From Methanomassiliicoccales archaeon PtaU1.Bin030 (lineage in GTDB: Archaea > Thermoplasmatota > Thermoplasmata > Methanomassiliicoccales > Methanomassiliicoccaceae), in contig MVRB01000068.1 of NCBI GenBank assembly GCA_002067635.1, positions 1 through 25,522 of the forward strand: a stretch of DNA of 25,522 nt, written 5' to 3'. Below, piece by piece: positions 14,297 through 21,696 of the stretch (position 1 is its first letter; each line of letters begins with the position of its first letter). The notes under the pieces are model-generated. The model ran no database searches. It was not told where the DNA came from and worked only from the letters and a program-made list of their open reading frames with translations. A program made the position numbers and the translations under genes.

Positions 14297-15907
14297 CTAC
14301 TCTTGTGCGCCCATTCGACCGTTGGCCCCGGTCTCCTCCCTTACCCTATGCGTATCCAATGCCCAGCCGATCGCCAGAGCAGCTATGGATATGGGCAGGG
14401 CGATCACTAGGGAATCGACCACCGTCCACGGAGCTCCCAGGACGGCATCCTGCCCAAAGAGGAACTTGCTAATGCCCAGGGCCTGCGATTCCTTCAGGTG
14501 CACAAAAGCCGTCCATAAGAACCAGGAAACGGCTCCCAATCCCATGGACAGCTTCGCTCCCAGGGCCGACGGGTTCTTGCTGAATAACCCATGAACAAAA
14601 GCTGGCAGGAAGGCGCAGGCGCACAGGCCCATGAACATGGATGTGGCCCGGGCGATTATGCTTCCTGGCATTATGAATGCCAGCCCCACGCTGAGCACGA
14701 TCATGATGAGCGTTCCGACCTTGTTGGCCCTCAGCGATGGTAAGGGCAGCTCCGATGCTTTGGTCCTCACACGCTTGATATGGGACCACAGGTCGAAACC
14801 TGCAGTGGTTCCCATCGTATGGAAGATGGCGCTCAGGGTGGACATGGCTGCCGCCAGTAATACCAGCATGAAGATGATCACGAACAGGTCGGGCATAGCA
14901 GAGTTGATGAACAGCGGCATTATGTTGTCAACATTGCCGTTGGCCGCGGTGATGGCTATCACACCGAGCTTCTCGAAGAAGTACACGTTTGTCAGCGGCC
15001 CAACTGTATACACAATGCCGGTAGTGAGCAGGATGAAAAGGCCCCCGATGGGGACCGCCCGGTTGAGGGCCTTGTTGTCCTTGGCGGTCATGAAGCGGAC
15101 CACCAGCTGCGGCTGCGCAAGGACGCCGATCCCCACTCCCATAATGATGGTGGTCACCAGGACATACCATATCTCCGACCCGAACGTGGGCAGCGCCGTC
15201 CAGCTGAACATGCCCTTGCTCGATAGGCCCGCTGGTATCTGCGGGGACAGGTCGCTGAGCTTCGTGAACGCTGTCGCGGGGTCCCCCAGAAGAGAGAACG
15301 TGAGGAAGAGAAGGACCACCATTCCCACGAGCATGATGATGCCCTGCATGGCATCTGTGTACATGACTGCGATGAGGCCCCCTGCGATCACATAAACGGC
15401 TGTAATCAGAGCGAAGGCCAGAAGAGCGATATTAAAGTCCACACCTAAGGTGGTCTCAACGAACCTTGATCCCCCTATCAGAACGGCAGCGGCATATAGT
15501 GGCATTGATACCAATATGACGACAGCCGCAGCGTACTGCATGAAAGAGGATTTGAACCGCTTTCCCATGAGATCGGGGAAGGTCACGGCCTTCAGCTTCT
15601 TACCAAGGCTCCTCGTCCTCTTGCCGAAGAAGGCAAAGGCAAGCAGCACACCTACAGCGATGTTCAGCATGGCCAACCATATCAGTCCCATGCCATACTG
15701 TGCGGCGATACCGCCGAAACCCACTATCGCCGAAGTGGATATGAAGGTGGCACCGTAGGACAGTCCGATGATCCAGGGGTGTATGTGCCGTCCAGCAAGC
15801 ATGAAGTCTTCGGAGGCTCTTGTTTTCTTATAACCAAGGTAACCAAGAAGAAGGGTGACGGCAATATAAATGATCGTGAAGATCCAGAACGTGGTAGTAT
15901 CTACCAT
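14297..15907 (-). CDS. Sodium:solute symporter (SSS family)
   Basis: Integral membrane transporter of 536 residues with about 13 hydrophobic helices, driven by the sodium gradient. Seen: an N-terminal helix FWIFTIIYIAVTLLLGYLGY, the family region RASEDFMLAGRHIHPWIIGLSYGATFISTSAIVGFGG (30-66) that in SSS proteins lines the sodium site, and ALITAVYVIAGGLIAVMYTDAMQG in the middle, a family signature. The substrate is not decidable; monocarboxylates such as acetate are possible and the window has another acetate-type transporter. A 37-codon membrane peptide gene ends 1 nt before ATG 15907, so the two are certainly co-translated. A strong terminator follows. Confidence 0.88.
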   Translation of the reverse strand: MVDTTTFWIFTIIYIAVTLLLGYLGYKKTRASEDFMLAGRHIHPWIIGLSYGATFISTSAIVGFGGIAAQYGMGLIWLAMLNIAVGVLLAFAFFGKRTRSLGKKLKAVTFPDLMGKRFKSSFMQYAAAVVILVSMPLYAAAVLIGGSRFVETTLGVDFNIALLAFALITAVYVIAGGLIAVMYTDAMQGIIMLVGMVVLLFLTFSLLGDPATAFTKLSDLSPQIPAGLSSKGMFSWTALPTFGSEIWYVLVTTIIMGVGIGVLAQPQLVVRFMTAKDNKALNRAVPIGGLFILLTTGIVYTVGPLTNVYFFEKLGVIAITAANGNVDNIMPLFINSAMPDLFVIIFMLVLLAAAMSTLSAIFHTMGTTAGFDLWSHIKRVRTKASELPLPSLRANKVGTLIMIVLSVGLAFIMPGSIIARATSMFMGLCACAFLPAFVHGLFSKNPSALGAKLSMGLGAVSWFLWTAFVHLKESQALGISKFLFGQDAVLGAPWTVVDSLVIALPISIAALAIGWALDTHRVREETGANGRMGAQE

Positions 15908-15908
15908 T

Positions 15909-16022
15909 CTATCCCTCTTCTACCTCGTTCCTCTTCCACCAACCATAAAGAACGCATGCTATGGTGAAGCCGATAGCCAATCCATACCCGATCAATATCC
16001 AAGGGTCGTCGATGCCCCACAT
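15909..16022 (-). CDS. Symporter small accessory membrane protein (37 aa)
   Basis: A 37-residue protein beginning MWGIDDPWILIGYGLAIGF, with one hydrophobic helix (about 8-28) and a charged tail KRNEVEEG. Its layout (acidic residues and DPW, one helix, then a hydrophilic end) matches the tiny partner proteins encoded beside SSS symporters in archaea and bacteria. A strong Shine-Dalgarno sequence GGGAGG (16036-16031) lies 8 nt before the ATG. The stop codon is separated from the symporter ATG by one base. It probably stays in the membrane with the symporter as a subunit or assembly factor; that role is inferred from location. Confidence 0.75.
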   Translation of the reverse strand: MWGIDDPWILIGYGLAIGFTIACVLYGWWKRNEVEEG

Positions 16023-16093
16023 TATTTTTTCCTCCCTCAATCACCAGCGGATATGGTCCAGACTAGAGCTTCCTGTTGGTCCCCTATTCCTCC

Positions 16094-16157
16094 GGCTTAA
16101 ATGAATTACAATACAACTATTTTAAGTGTGCCATGCTAGACAGGTGCATGCTAGCAT
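16094..16157 (-). promoter_or_regulatory. Promoter region with CATGCTAG repeats before the symporter operon
   Basis: CATGCTAG occurs twice, at 16132-16139 and 16147-16154, 15 nt apart; the second lies in the perfect 10-bp palindrome ATGCTAGCAT (16148-16157). They lie just upstream of minus-strand TATA-like stretches at 16118-16127 and 16096-16103. Position upstream of TATA suits an activator site. The expected leader is 50-75 nt and contains the SD. Confidence 0.4.
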
Positions 16158-16171
16158 TTATCTCACTGGCA

Positions 16172-16603
16172 TCAAGTGAACTGGGATATCTCCAGCATGC
16201 GCGTTCCCGATGCCAGGAGCTTTTCGATGGCCGAATCGATATCTTCTACCCGGATGATGAGGACCGCACATTTGCGGCCCGAGTAAGCATAGGAGTACTC
16301 GATGTTGATCCCCGCATCTCCAAGGTAAGCAACGGCGTCGTACAGGCCTCCCGGCCTGTCCTCCATCTCCAGCGCAAGGACTTCGGTGTACCTTACGGTG
16401 TATCCCAGGCCATGAAGCTTGGCATAGGCTTTCTCGGGCTGGTCCACCAGCATGCGTATCACGCCATAACCTGCGCCCTCTGCTATGGAGAACGCAAAGA
16501 TGTTGATACCTTCCTCCTTGATGGCCTTGGCCACAGACGCCAGGCGTCCTGGGCGGTTCTCCGAGAAAATGGAAAGCTGCTTGATGTGGTACCTCTCGCT
16601 CAT
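16172..16603 (-). CDS. Tandem ACT-domain protein
   Basis: 143 residues made of two ACT-like halves. The first opens IKQLSIFSENRPGRLASVAKAIKEEGINI with the ENRPGRL ligand turn. The second starts near VLALEMEDRPGGLYDAVAYLGDAGINIEY with DRPGGL. ACT pairs usually bind amino acids and act as stand-alone sensors. Its ATG overlaps the stop of the CoA-ligase gene by one base (TGATG), which is the gene pairing often seen for phenylacetate-CoA ligases with ACT partners. It may therefore tune aryl-acid activation in response to an aromatic or branched amino acid; the ligand is unknown. Confidence 0.8.
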   Translation of the reverse strand: MSERYHIKQLSIFSENRPGRLASVAKAIKEEGINIFAFSIAEGAGYGVIRMLVDQPEKAYAKLHGLGYTVRYTEVLALEMEDRPGGLYDAVAYLGDAGINIEYSYAYSGRKCAVLIIRVEDIDSAIEKLLASGTRMLEISQFT

Positions 16604-17904
16604 CAGATCTCCCTCTTGTCCACCACGAACCTGGACTTGCCCTCGTAACGGGGGAGGGTGCCGGGCTCCACCAGTTCCACCGTGGCACCGACGTTCAGGC
16701 TGTTCTTGAGCCGGTAGGCTATCCTCTCTCGTATCTCCATCAGCTGAACGATGTTGTCGGTGAAGGCCTCCTTCTTTATCTCTACCTTGACCAGCATAGT
16801 GTCCAGCGTTCCCTTGCGTTCAACGATGATCTGGAAGTGCTCTCCTACTTCAGGTATGCTCATGAGAGTGTGCTGTACCTGAGAGGGGAACACATTTATG
16901 CCGCGGACTATGAGCATATCATCGACCCTGCCGAAGATCCGCTTTATCCGTGGGTGGGTGCGTCCGCAGGGGCAGGGCTCTGGATCGATGGATGTGATGT
17001 CGCCGATGCGAAAACGAACGATGGGCAACGCTTCCTTTTGAAGCATGGTAAGGACCATCTCGCCCTTCTCCCCGGGAGCCACATGTTCCCCGCTCTCAGG
17101 ATCGATTATCTCAACATAGGCCATATCGCCCCAGATGTGGATGCCATCCCTCTCCGAGCACTCTGAGAACATAGGGCCTGATAGCTCCGATGTTCCATAA
17201 CAGTTGTAACCTTTCACCCCTAGCCAGTCCTCGATTCGGTCCCGCATCTTGATGGACCAGGGCTCAGCTCCCAAGAGCCCGACCCTAAGCTTGGTGTCTT
17301 TCTTTATGGAAATGCCCATCCTCTCCGCCACCTCCCCCAAGTGAAGCATGTATGAAGGGGTGGCGGCCATGGCGGTGACGCCCAGGTCCTGAATTAGCTC
17401 TATCTGCCGTTCGGTGTTTCCGGTGGAGGCGGGCACGACTGCCGCCCCTATACGCTCTGCCGCATAGTGAAAGCCGATGCCTCCAGTGAACAGCCCGTAG
17501 GTGTTGCTAACTTGGATGACGTCGTTCGGGCCCAGCCCGATGGAGGTGAGAGACCGTGCCAGGGAATTGGTCCAGTTCTCGATATCATTCTTGGTGTAGC
17601 CAACGATGGTCGGCTTACCGGTCGTACCCGAGGAGGCGTGGTATCTCACAACCTCCTTGCGGGGGACCGCGAAGGTCTTATCAGGGTAGCCATCACGGAG
17701 GTCCTTCTTGCCCATGAACGGTAACTTGGTAACGTCCTTCAGGCTCCTGATGTCGTCGGGATGAACATTGGCTGCCCTCATCCTTGCGTGGTAGAATTCC
17801 GAGAAGGAATAAAGTCTGTACACCAGGGTCTTCATGGAACGGAACTGGAGCGCCTCCAGCTCCTCTGGTGGCATGTTCTCGATGCGCGGTTCCCAAACGA
17901 CCAT
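16603..17904 (-). CDS. Phenylacetate-CoA ligase family enzyme
   Basis: AMP-forming acyl-CoA ligase of 433 residues, the usual length for PaaK. It shows the phosphate-binding YHASSGTTGKPT (88-99), then NTYGLFTGGIG, the adenine-side YGTSELSG and the cysteine-bearing PCPCGRTHPRIKRIFGRVDDM, with a C-terminal lid ending in GKSRF. In methanogens and relatives such enzymes activate aryl acids (phenylacetate, indoleacetate) that indolepyruvate-type oxidoreductases carboxylate to make aromatic amino acids; that role here is inference. A Shine-Dalgarno-like GGTGAGG lies 4 nt before ATG 17904. It overlaps the ACT gene by 1 nt. Confidence 0.9.
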   Translation of the reverse strand: MVVWEPRIENMPPEELEALQFRSMKTLVYRLYSFSEFYHARMRAANVHPDDIRSLKDVTKLPFMGKKDLRDGYPDKTFAVPRKEVVRYHASSGTTGKPTIVGYTKNDIENWTNSLARSLTSIGLGPNDVIQVSNTYGLFTGGIGFHYAAERIGAAVVPASTGNTERQIELIQDLGVTAMAATPSYMLHLGEVAERMGISIKKDTKLRVGLLGAEPWSIKMRDRIEDWLGVKGYNCYGTSELSGPMFSECSERDGIHIWGDMAYVEIIDPESGEHVAPGEKGEMVLTMLQKEALPIVRFRIGDITSIDPEPCPCGRTHPRIKRIFGRVDDMLIVRGINVFPSQVQHTLMSIPEVGEHFQIIVERKGTLDTMLVKVEIKKEAFTDNIVQLMEIRERIAYRLKNSLNVGATVELVEPGTLPRYEGKSRFVVDKREI

Positions 17905-17919
17905 CGGTCCTCACCATAC

Positions 17920-17956
17920 GGGCGGTCAAGTTCAAAGGATCGAGACCAGACCGCCC
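17920..17956. promoter_or_regulatory. 8-bp inverted repeat upstream of the CoA-ligase operon
   Basis: GGGCGGTC (17920-17927) and GACCGCCC (17949-17956) are exact inverse repeats with 21 nt between them. They start 15 nt before the ligase ATG and enclose the region where its TATA element (a weak TTTGAAC near 17931-17937) would sit. This is a good place for an operator. Confidence 0.4.
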
Positions 17957-18026
17957 TGGAACAGCCCGCCCCTATTGCTCTACCGGAAGATCATCCCGGT
18001 GTGGAGTGAGCGGTGATAACATGTAG

Positions 18027-18036
18027 CATTTAAATG
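18027..18036 (+). promoter_or_regulatory. TATA-like palindrome for the acidic protein gene
   Basis: CATTTAAATG is a 10-bp palindrome with a good TATA core. It places the RNA start near 18058 and the leader at about 45 nt before ATG 18103, so an ATG at 18034 within the promoter can be excluded. Confidence 0.5.
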
Positions 18037-18102
18037 TTTATTGAAAAACTGAGCTCCAACTCGGCGGAACATTCATTGCCACGATGCGACTATCGAGAGA
18101 GC

Positions 18103-18396
18103 ATGGTTGACAAACTCGACTACCTCTACGCGATGCTTGATGATCTAGATGATGACCTCAGCGCCATGCAGGAGGACCTGGAGATAGTGCTGGAGCTACT
18201 TGATGAGGGTGAGGTGGAGAAGGCCCGGATCATGCTGGCGGAAATGAACAACTTCCTGATCGACTTCCTGGAACCTGAGGAGTGCGATGATGAGGAGTGC
18301 GAGTGCCACACCATGGAGGACGAGGAAGAGGAAGAAGAGAAGCCTGCGCCCAAGGTGAAGCCTAAGAAGAAAGAGAAGAAGGCGAAGAAAAAGTAA
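18103..18396 (+). CDS. Small acidic protein with Cys/His cluster and lysine tail
   Basis: 97 residues, no family recognised. Residues 1-55 form an acidic amphipathic helical part (for example DKLDYLYAMLDDLDDDL and ELLDEGEVEKARIMLAEM) likely to dimerise or coil. Residues 58-80 are an acidic patch holding C61, C66, C68 and H69 (CDDEECECH), a plausible metal site. From 81 on the tail is basic, with three lysine clusters. Such charge-segregated tails occur on archaeal nucleic-acid or ribosome-associated factors, but nothing proves this here. ATG 18103 is used because the upstream ATG (18034) overlaps the promoter. The gene stands alone with its own terminator. Confidence 0.7.
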   Translation: MVDKLDYLYAMLDDLDDDLSAMQEDLEIVLELLDEGEVEKARIMLAEMNNFLIDFLEPEECDDEECECHTMEDEEEEEEKPAPKVKPKKKEKKAKKK

Positions 18397-18431
18397 TGCC
18401 CTTTCCCAGGAAGGGGCAATCGATCCTTTTT
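18397..18431 (+). terminator. Terminator of the acidic protein gene
   Basis: TGCCCTTTCC (18397-18406) pairs with GGAAGGGGCA (18409-18418) with one G-T pair, directly after the stop codon. TTTTT follows at 18427-18431. Confidence 0.65.
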
Positions 18432-18509
18432 ATCTTAGAGGTGGCCTCTGGTAAGGAGGTATTAAAAAAGGAGCCGGTCCTTTCTACCCTGTCTCCTTCA
18501 GGAAGGGAG

Positions 18510-18518
18510 AAATAATCG
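18510..18518 (+). promoter_or_regulatory. TATA-like element for the Trm112-like gene
   Basis: AAATAATCG is centred 26-27 nt before ATG 18541, as for a leaderless transcript. Confidence 0.4.
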
Positions 18519-18540
18519 CCATTCCATCTTAGTGTCGCTC

Positions 18541-18744
18541 ATGAGATTGGCCCTAATGGATATCCTCGCTTGCCCCGTCTGCAAACATCACCCGCTTGAA
18601 CTAACTGTGGCTAGAGAGGACAATGAGGGGGTGGTCGAGGGGACACTCAAATGCCCCCAATGCAAGGCCGAGTATCCAATTGAAGATGGGATACCGGACC
18701 TGATGCCCCCAAGGACAGATGATGGGGCGGGGCCCTGCATCTAA
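18541..18744 (+). CDS. Trm112/YcaR-like zinc protein
   Basis: Trm112-type proteins are small zinc-binding partners that activate methyltransferases acting on tRNA, rRNA or release factors. The 67 residues begin with MRLALMDILACPVC and carry CPVC (11-14) and CPQC (38-41), the four zinc ligands, plus the conserved YPIEDGIPDLMP end. The bacterial YcaR group has the same fold, so the partner cannot be named from sequence. ATG 18541 is preferred to the GTG at 18532 because the TATA-like element lies 26 nt upstream. It is convergent with the aminotransferase gene; only 19 nt separate their stops. Confidence 0.85.
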   Translation: MRLALMDILACPVCKHHPLELTVAREDNEGVVEGTLKCPQCKAEYPIEDGIPDLMPPRTDDGAGPCI

Positions 18745-18749
18745 AAAAA
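18743..18749 (-). terminator. U-run terminator after the aminotransferase
   Basis: TTTTTTT on the minus strand, 14 nt after the aminotransferase stop. No strong hairpin precedes it, as is usual for archaeal U-rich termination. It overlaps the last bases of the Trm112-like gene. Confidence 0.4.
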
Positions 18750-18763
18750 GGAAGGGCGACCCC

Positions 18764-19918
18764 TCAGAGCTTAGCGAGGGCCTCTTTTATCCTGTTCATG
18801 CCCTTCTTTATGTCCTCACGGGAGCAGGCATAGGAGATCCTGAAGTGACCTTCTCCGGAGGGACCGAACGCAGCACCTGGCGTTACCGCCACATGCGCCT
18901 TGTCCAGAAGATAGGCGGCCATGTCCTCGGAGCTCATCTTATGATCGTATGAGGGAAATAAATAGAACGCTCCTTTTGGCTCAGGGCAGTGCAGTGTCGG
19001 GATGTCCCTGATCATGGACATGATGAGGTCCTTTCGGGCCCGGAACTCATCTACCATCATGTCCACCGAATCCTGGGGGCCTTTGAGAGCCTCCACGCCC
19101 GCCTTCTGCACGAACGATGTAACACAGGTGAGGGAGTGGGTCTGCAGGGTGTTCAATCCCTTGATGTATTCTTGGGGAGCTATCGCCCAGCCGAGCCTCC
19201 AACCGGTCATGGCATAGGTCTTGGAGAGGCCATTGACGGTGATGGTCCTATCGAACATGCCGTCGAGGGAGGCGATGGAGTGGTGCTTCTCCCCGAAGAT
19301 GACCTTCCAATAGACCTCGTCGCTCAGCACCTGGAGGTCGTGGTCCTTGGCCAGGTCAGCTATTCCCCTGATGTCGTCGAACGTGAGCACGGAGCCTGTC
19401 GGGTTCGCCGGGGAGTTCAGCAGGATCATCTTGGTCCGGGGACCGATGCACTCGGCAACCTTCTCGGGGGTCATTCGGTACTCGCGTTCCGCTTCCAGGT
19501 GCACGTACCGAGGTATCCCGCCTGCCAGACGGACGCATGCCTCATATGTCCCCCAAGTAGGATCCGGCAGTACGACCTCATCACCATCATCAAGTATGGC
19601 CAGCATCGATAGGAAGATGGCCTGCTTGGTGGGGGTGATTATAACGTTGGCCTCTGTGCAGGGTATCCCGTTCTCCTTTCGCGTCCTCTCGGCCACGGCC
19701 TTGCGCAGCTCGGGGATGCCTGCCGAGGGAGTGTAGTGAGTGAAGTGATCATGGATGGAGCTTATGCACGCCTCGTTTATGTTCTCGGGGGTCGGAAAAT
19801 CAGGTTCTCCCATAGAGAATGATACCACATCCGCGCCTTCCTGCTTCAGCCTGCTAACGATATTGGCGATCTTTACGGTACCGGATTCGGGCACGTTGTT
19901 GAGGCGCCTTGACAGCAT
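18764..19918 (-). CDS. Class I pyridoxal-phosphate aminotransferase (aspartate type)
   Basis: 384 residues, fold type I subgroup gamma. Landmarks are SMGEPDFPTPENI (35-47), HYTPSAGIPELRKAV (61-75), NSPANPTGSV (168-177) and the Schiff-base lysine K233 in NGLSKTYAMTGWRLGW, with the C-terminal arginine in GHFRISYACS. These place it among aspartate/aromatic aminotransferases; substrate choice between Asp, aromatic and other amino acids is open. A TATA element (TATAAA on the minus strand, 19945-19950) lies 30 nt before ATG 19918, so the mRNA is probably leaderless. It diverges from pdxS, which makes the PLP it uses. Confidence 0.88.
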   Translation of the reverse strand: MLSRRLNNVPESGTVKIANIVSRLKQEGADVVSFSMGEPDFPTPENINEACISSIHDHFTHYTPSAGIPELRKAVAERTRKENGIPCTEANVIITPTKQAIFLSMLAILDDGDEVVLPDPTWGTYEACVRLAGGIPRYVHLEAEREYRMTPEKVAECIGPRTKMILLNSPANPTGSVLTFDDIRGIADLAKDHDLQVLSDEVYWKVIFGEKHHSIASLDGMFDRTITVNGLSKTYAMTGWRLGWAIAPQEYIKGLNTLQTHSLTCVTSFVQKAGVEALKGPQDSVDMMVDEFRARKDLIMSMIRDIPTLHCPEPKGAFYLFPSYDHKMSSEDMAAYLLDKAHVAVTPGAAFGPSGEGHFRISYACSREDIKKGMNRIKEALAKL

Positions 19919-19944
19919 TGGAGCAGGGATATTGAGGGCTTCGA

Positions 19945-19950
19945 TTTATA
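19945..19950 (-). promoter_or_regulatory. TATA box for the class I aminotransferase
   Basis: TATAAA on the minus strand, centred 29-30 nt before ATG 19918. Confidence 0.55.
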
Positions 19951-20084
19951 CTTGGCGTCACGAGCGCATTGTCGCGCTTCGGGGCCCAACGCATTCCGTA
20001 GCAATTCCAGCGGAAGGCGGGGAGCAAATCTGGTCAGGAAATTTTCAAATATGTGTCAAGATTAACGAATGTCGGTGAACAAAA

Positions 20085-20993
20085 ATGCCTTTCGAGTTGG
20101 ATATGTCCAAGCTACGCTACGGAACCGACCTTGTTAAAAGAGGTTTTGCGAAGATGCAACAGGGAGGGGTGGTCATGGACGTCACCAACGCTGAACAGGC
20201 CCTGATAGCGGAAGAGGCGGGTGCGGTCGCGGTCATGGCCCTGGAGCGAGTGCCAGCGGATATCAGGGCCCAGGGCGGGGTGGCGAGGATGTCGGACCCC
20301 GCGATGATCGAGAAGATAATCGATTCGGTCACCATCCCCGTAATGGCCAAGTGCAGGATCGGTCATTTCGTGGAGGCCCAGGTATTGGAGTCCCTGGGAG
20401 TGGACATGATAGATGAGTCCGAGGTGCTTACACCCGCCGATCCCTTTTACCATGTTAACAAGAAGAACTTTACCGTACCCTTCGTGTGCGGCGCCCGTGA
20501 CCTAGGTGAGGCCTTGAGGCGCATCGATGAGGGTGCTGCCATGATCAGGACCAAGGGCGAGGCGGGTACCGGCAATGTCATTGAGGCGGTCCGCCACCAG
20601 AGGGCAATCATGGGCAAGGTCAGGGAGCTGAGGGGTAAGGAGGAGCCGGAGCTGCGGACCGTCGCCCGGGAGATACAGGCACCGTTCTATCTCGTGGAAG
20701 AGGTGGCCAAGCTGCAACGGCTGCCGGTCATTAACTTCGCCGCCGGTGGTATCGCCACCCCCGCGGACGCAGCTTTGATGATGCAGCTGGGATCGGACGG
20801 TGTGTTCGTCGGCTCGGGCATATTCAAGTCCGACGACCCTGCAAGAAGGGCCAAGGCCATCGTGGAAGCGGTCACGCACTTCGACGATCCGGCCGTCATC
20901 GCCAGCGTCTCCAAGGAGCTAGGCGGGGCGATGAAGGGCGTGGAGATCTCCACCATTCCCGAGGACCAGAGGCTGCAGGAACGCGGCTGGTGA
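20085..20993 (+). CDS. pdxS: Pyridoxal 5'-phosphate synthase subunit PdxS
   Basis: Synthase subunit that builds PLP from ribose 5-phosphate, glyceraldehyde 3-phosphate and ammonia. The 302 residues form a TIM barrel with the catalytic D32 (in VVMDVTNAEQA), K89 (in VMAKCRIGHF, the sugar-binding lysine) and K157 (in TKGEAGTGN), plus the phosphate-binding GGIATPADAA and GSDGVFVGSGIF. All key residues are present. The glutaminase PdxT that feeds it is not in the window. An AT-rich TTTCAAATATGT (20043-20054) lies about 36 nt upstream, and a GGTGA lies 8 nt before the ATG. Confidence 0.96.
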   Translation: MPFELDMSKLRYGTDLVKRGFAKMQQGGVVMDVTNAEQALIAEEAGAVAVMALERVPADIRAQGGVARMSDPAMIEKIIDSVTIPVMAKCRIGHFVEAQVLESLGVDMIDESEVLTPADPFYHVNKKNFTVPFVCGARDLGEALRRIDEGAAMIRTKGEAGTGNVIEAVRHQRAIMGKVRELRGKEEPELRTVAREIQAPFYLVEEVAKLQRLPVINFAAGGIATPADAALMMQLGSDGVFVGSGIFKSDDPARRAKAIVEAVTHFDDPAVIASVSKELGGAMKGVEISTIPEDQRLQERGW

Positions 20994-21039
20994 CCCCAAA
21001 CTCCTGCTCATAGGGGGCTCGGCCCTCAAATCCCTTACT

Positions 21040-21696
21040 TTACTTCTTCTCCGTGAGCACCTTGGGCGTTGATTGAAGTATCTCCGAAATGACCTCAGGG
21101 GCCCTCATCATTCTCGGTCCCAAGGAGATGCTCATCTCGGCCATCTTTAAAACAGGGCTTTTGTAGTCACCTTCTGGGAACGCTCCGACGATGGCGAGGA
21201 CCGTCCCTGAGGATCGGGACTCGAACAAACCTTTTAGCGGCCGTTCCTCCCCCTGGGGGTGCATGGCGATGACCAGGTCCGCCCCCAATTCGTTCACCAG
21301 TTCCCTCAAGGTCTTATTTGAGAGGCTGTACCCTGGAACCGTCCCTCCTTTAAGCAGGGCACCGATATCATTCAAGAACTTGATGTAGTTAGGGGATATC
21401 TCCATTCCTGGCTCAATGGTGATGACCTTGTCCTCACGAGTATGAACATAGACACTGAGGATGTTCTTCCTGTTGGGGATGGAGTTCTGGCAAAGGGACA
21501 GGCAGTTATGCACTATGTCCCCGCGCCCCCGCCTGGTCGATTCGGGTAGCTTTTTTACCAGGTCATGGTGGAAATATGCATCAAGGACCGGGATCGAATG
21601 CATAGACTGTACGGCCTCCAGTTCATCGTCCTTCGTCTCCTCGATGACAGGGACGAGCTCGATCTCAGCGTCAGCTAGAATGATGATGAGCTTCAC
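21040..21696 (-). CDS. nep1: 16S rRNA pseudouridine N1-methyltransferase Nep1
   Basis: SPOUT-fold enzyme of 218 residues that N1-methylates a pseudouridine in helix 35 of 16S rRNA and helps 30S assembly. Seen: MKLIIILADAEIELVP at the start, RRGRGDIVHNCLSLCQNSI (55-73, the RRGRPDI-type RNA-binding segment), LSVYVHTREDKVITI (80-94), the SAM-loop GAFPEGDY (171-178) and the knot region EMSISLGPRMMRAPEVI (187-203). This order matches archaeal Nep1/Emg1. ATG 21696 overlaps the purP stop by 4 nt (ATGA), so it is translated with purP. Confidence 0.85.
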   Translation of the reverse strand: MKLIIILADAEIELVPVIEETKDDELEAVQSMHSIPVLDAYFHHDLVKKLPESTRRGRGDIVHNCLSLCQNSIPNRKNILSVYVHTREDKVITIEPGMEISPNYIKFLNDIGALLKGGTVPGYSLSNKTLRELVNELGADLVIAMHPQGEERPLKGLFESRSSGTVLAIVGAFPEGDYKSPVLKMAEMSISLGPRMMRAPEVISEILQSTPKVLTEKK

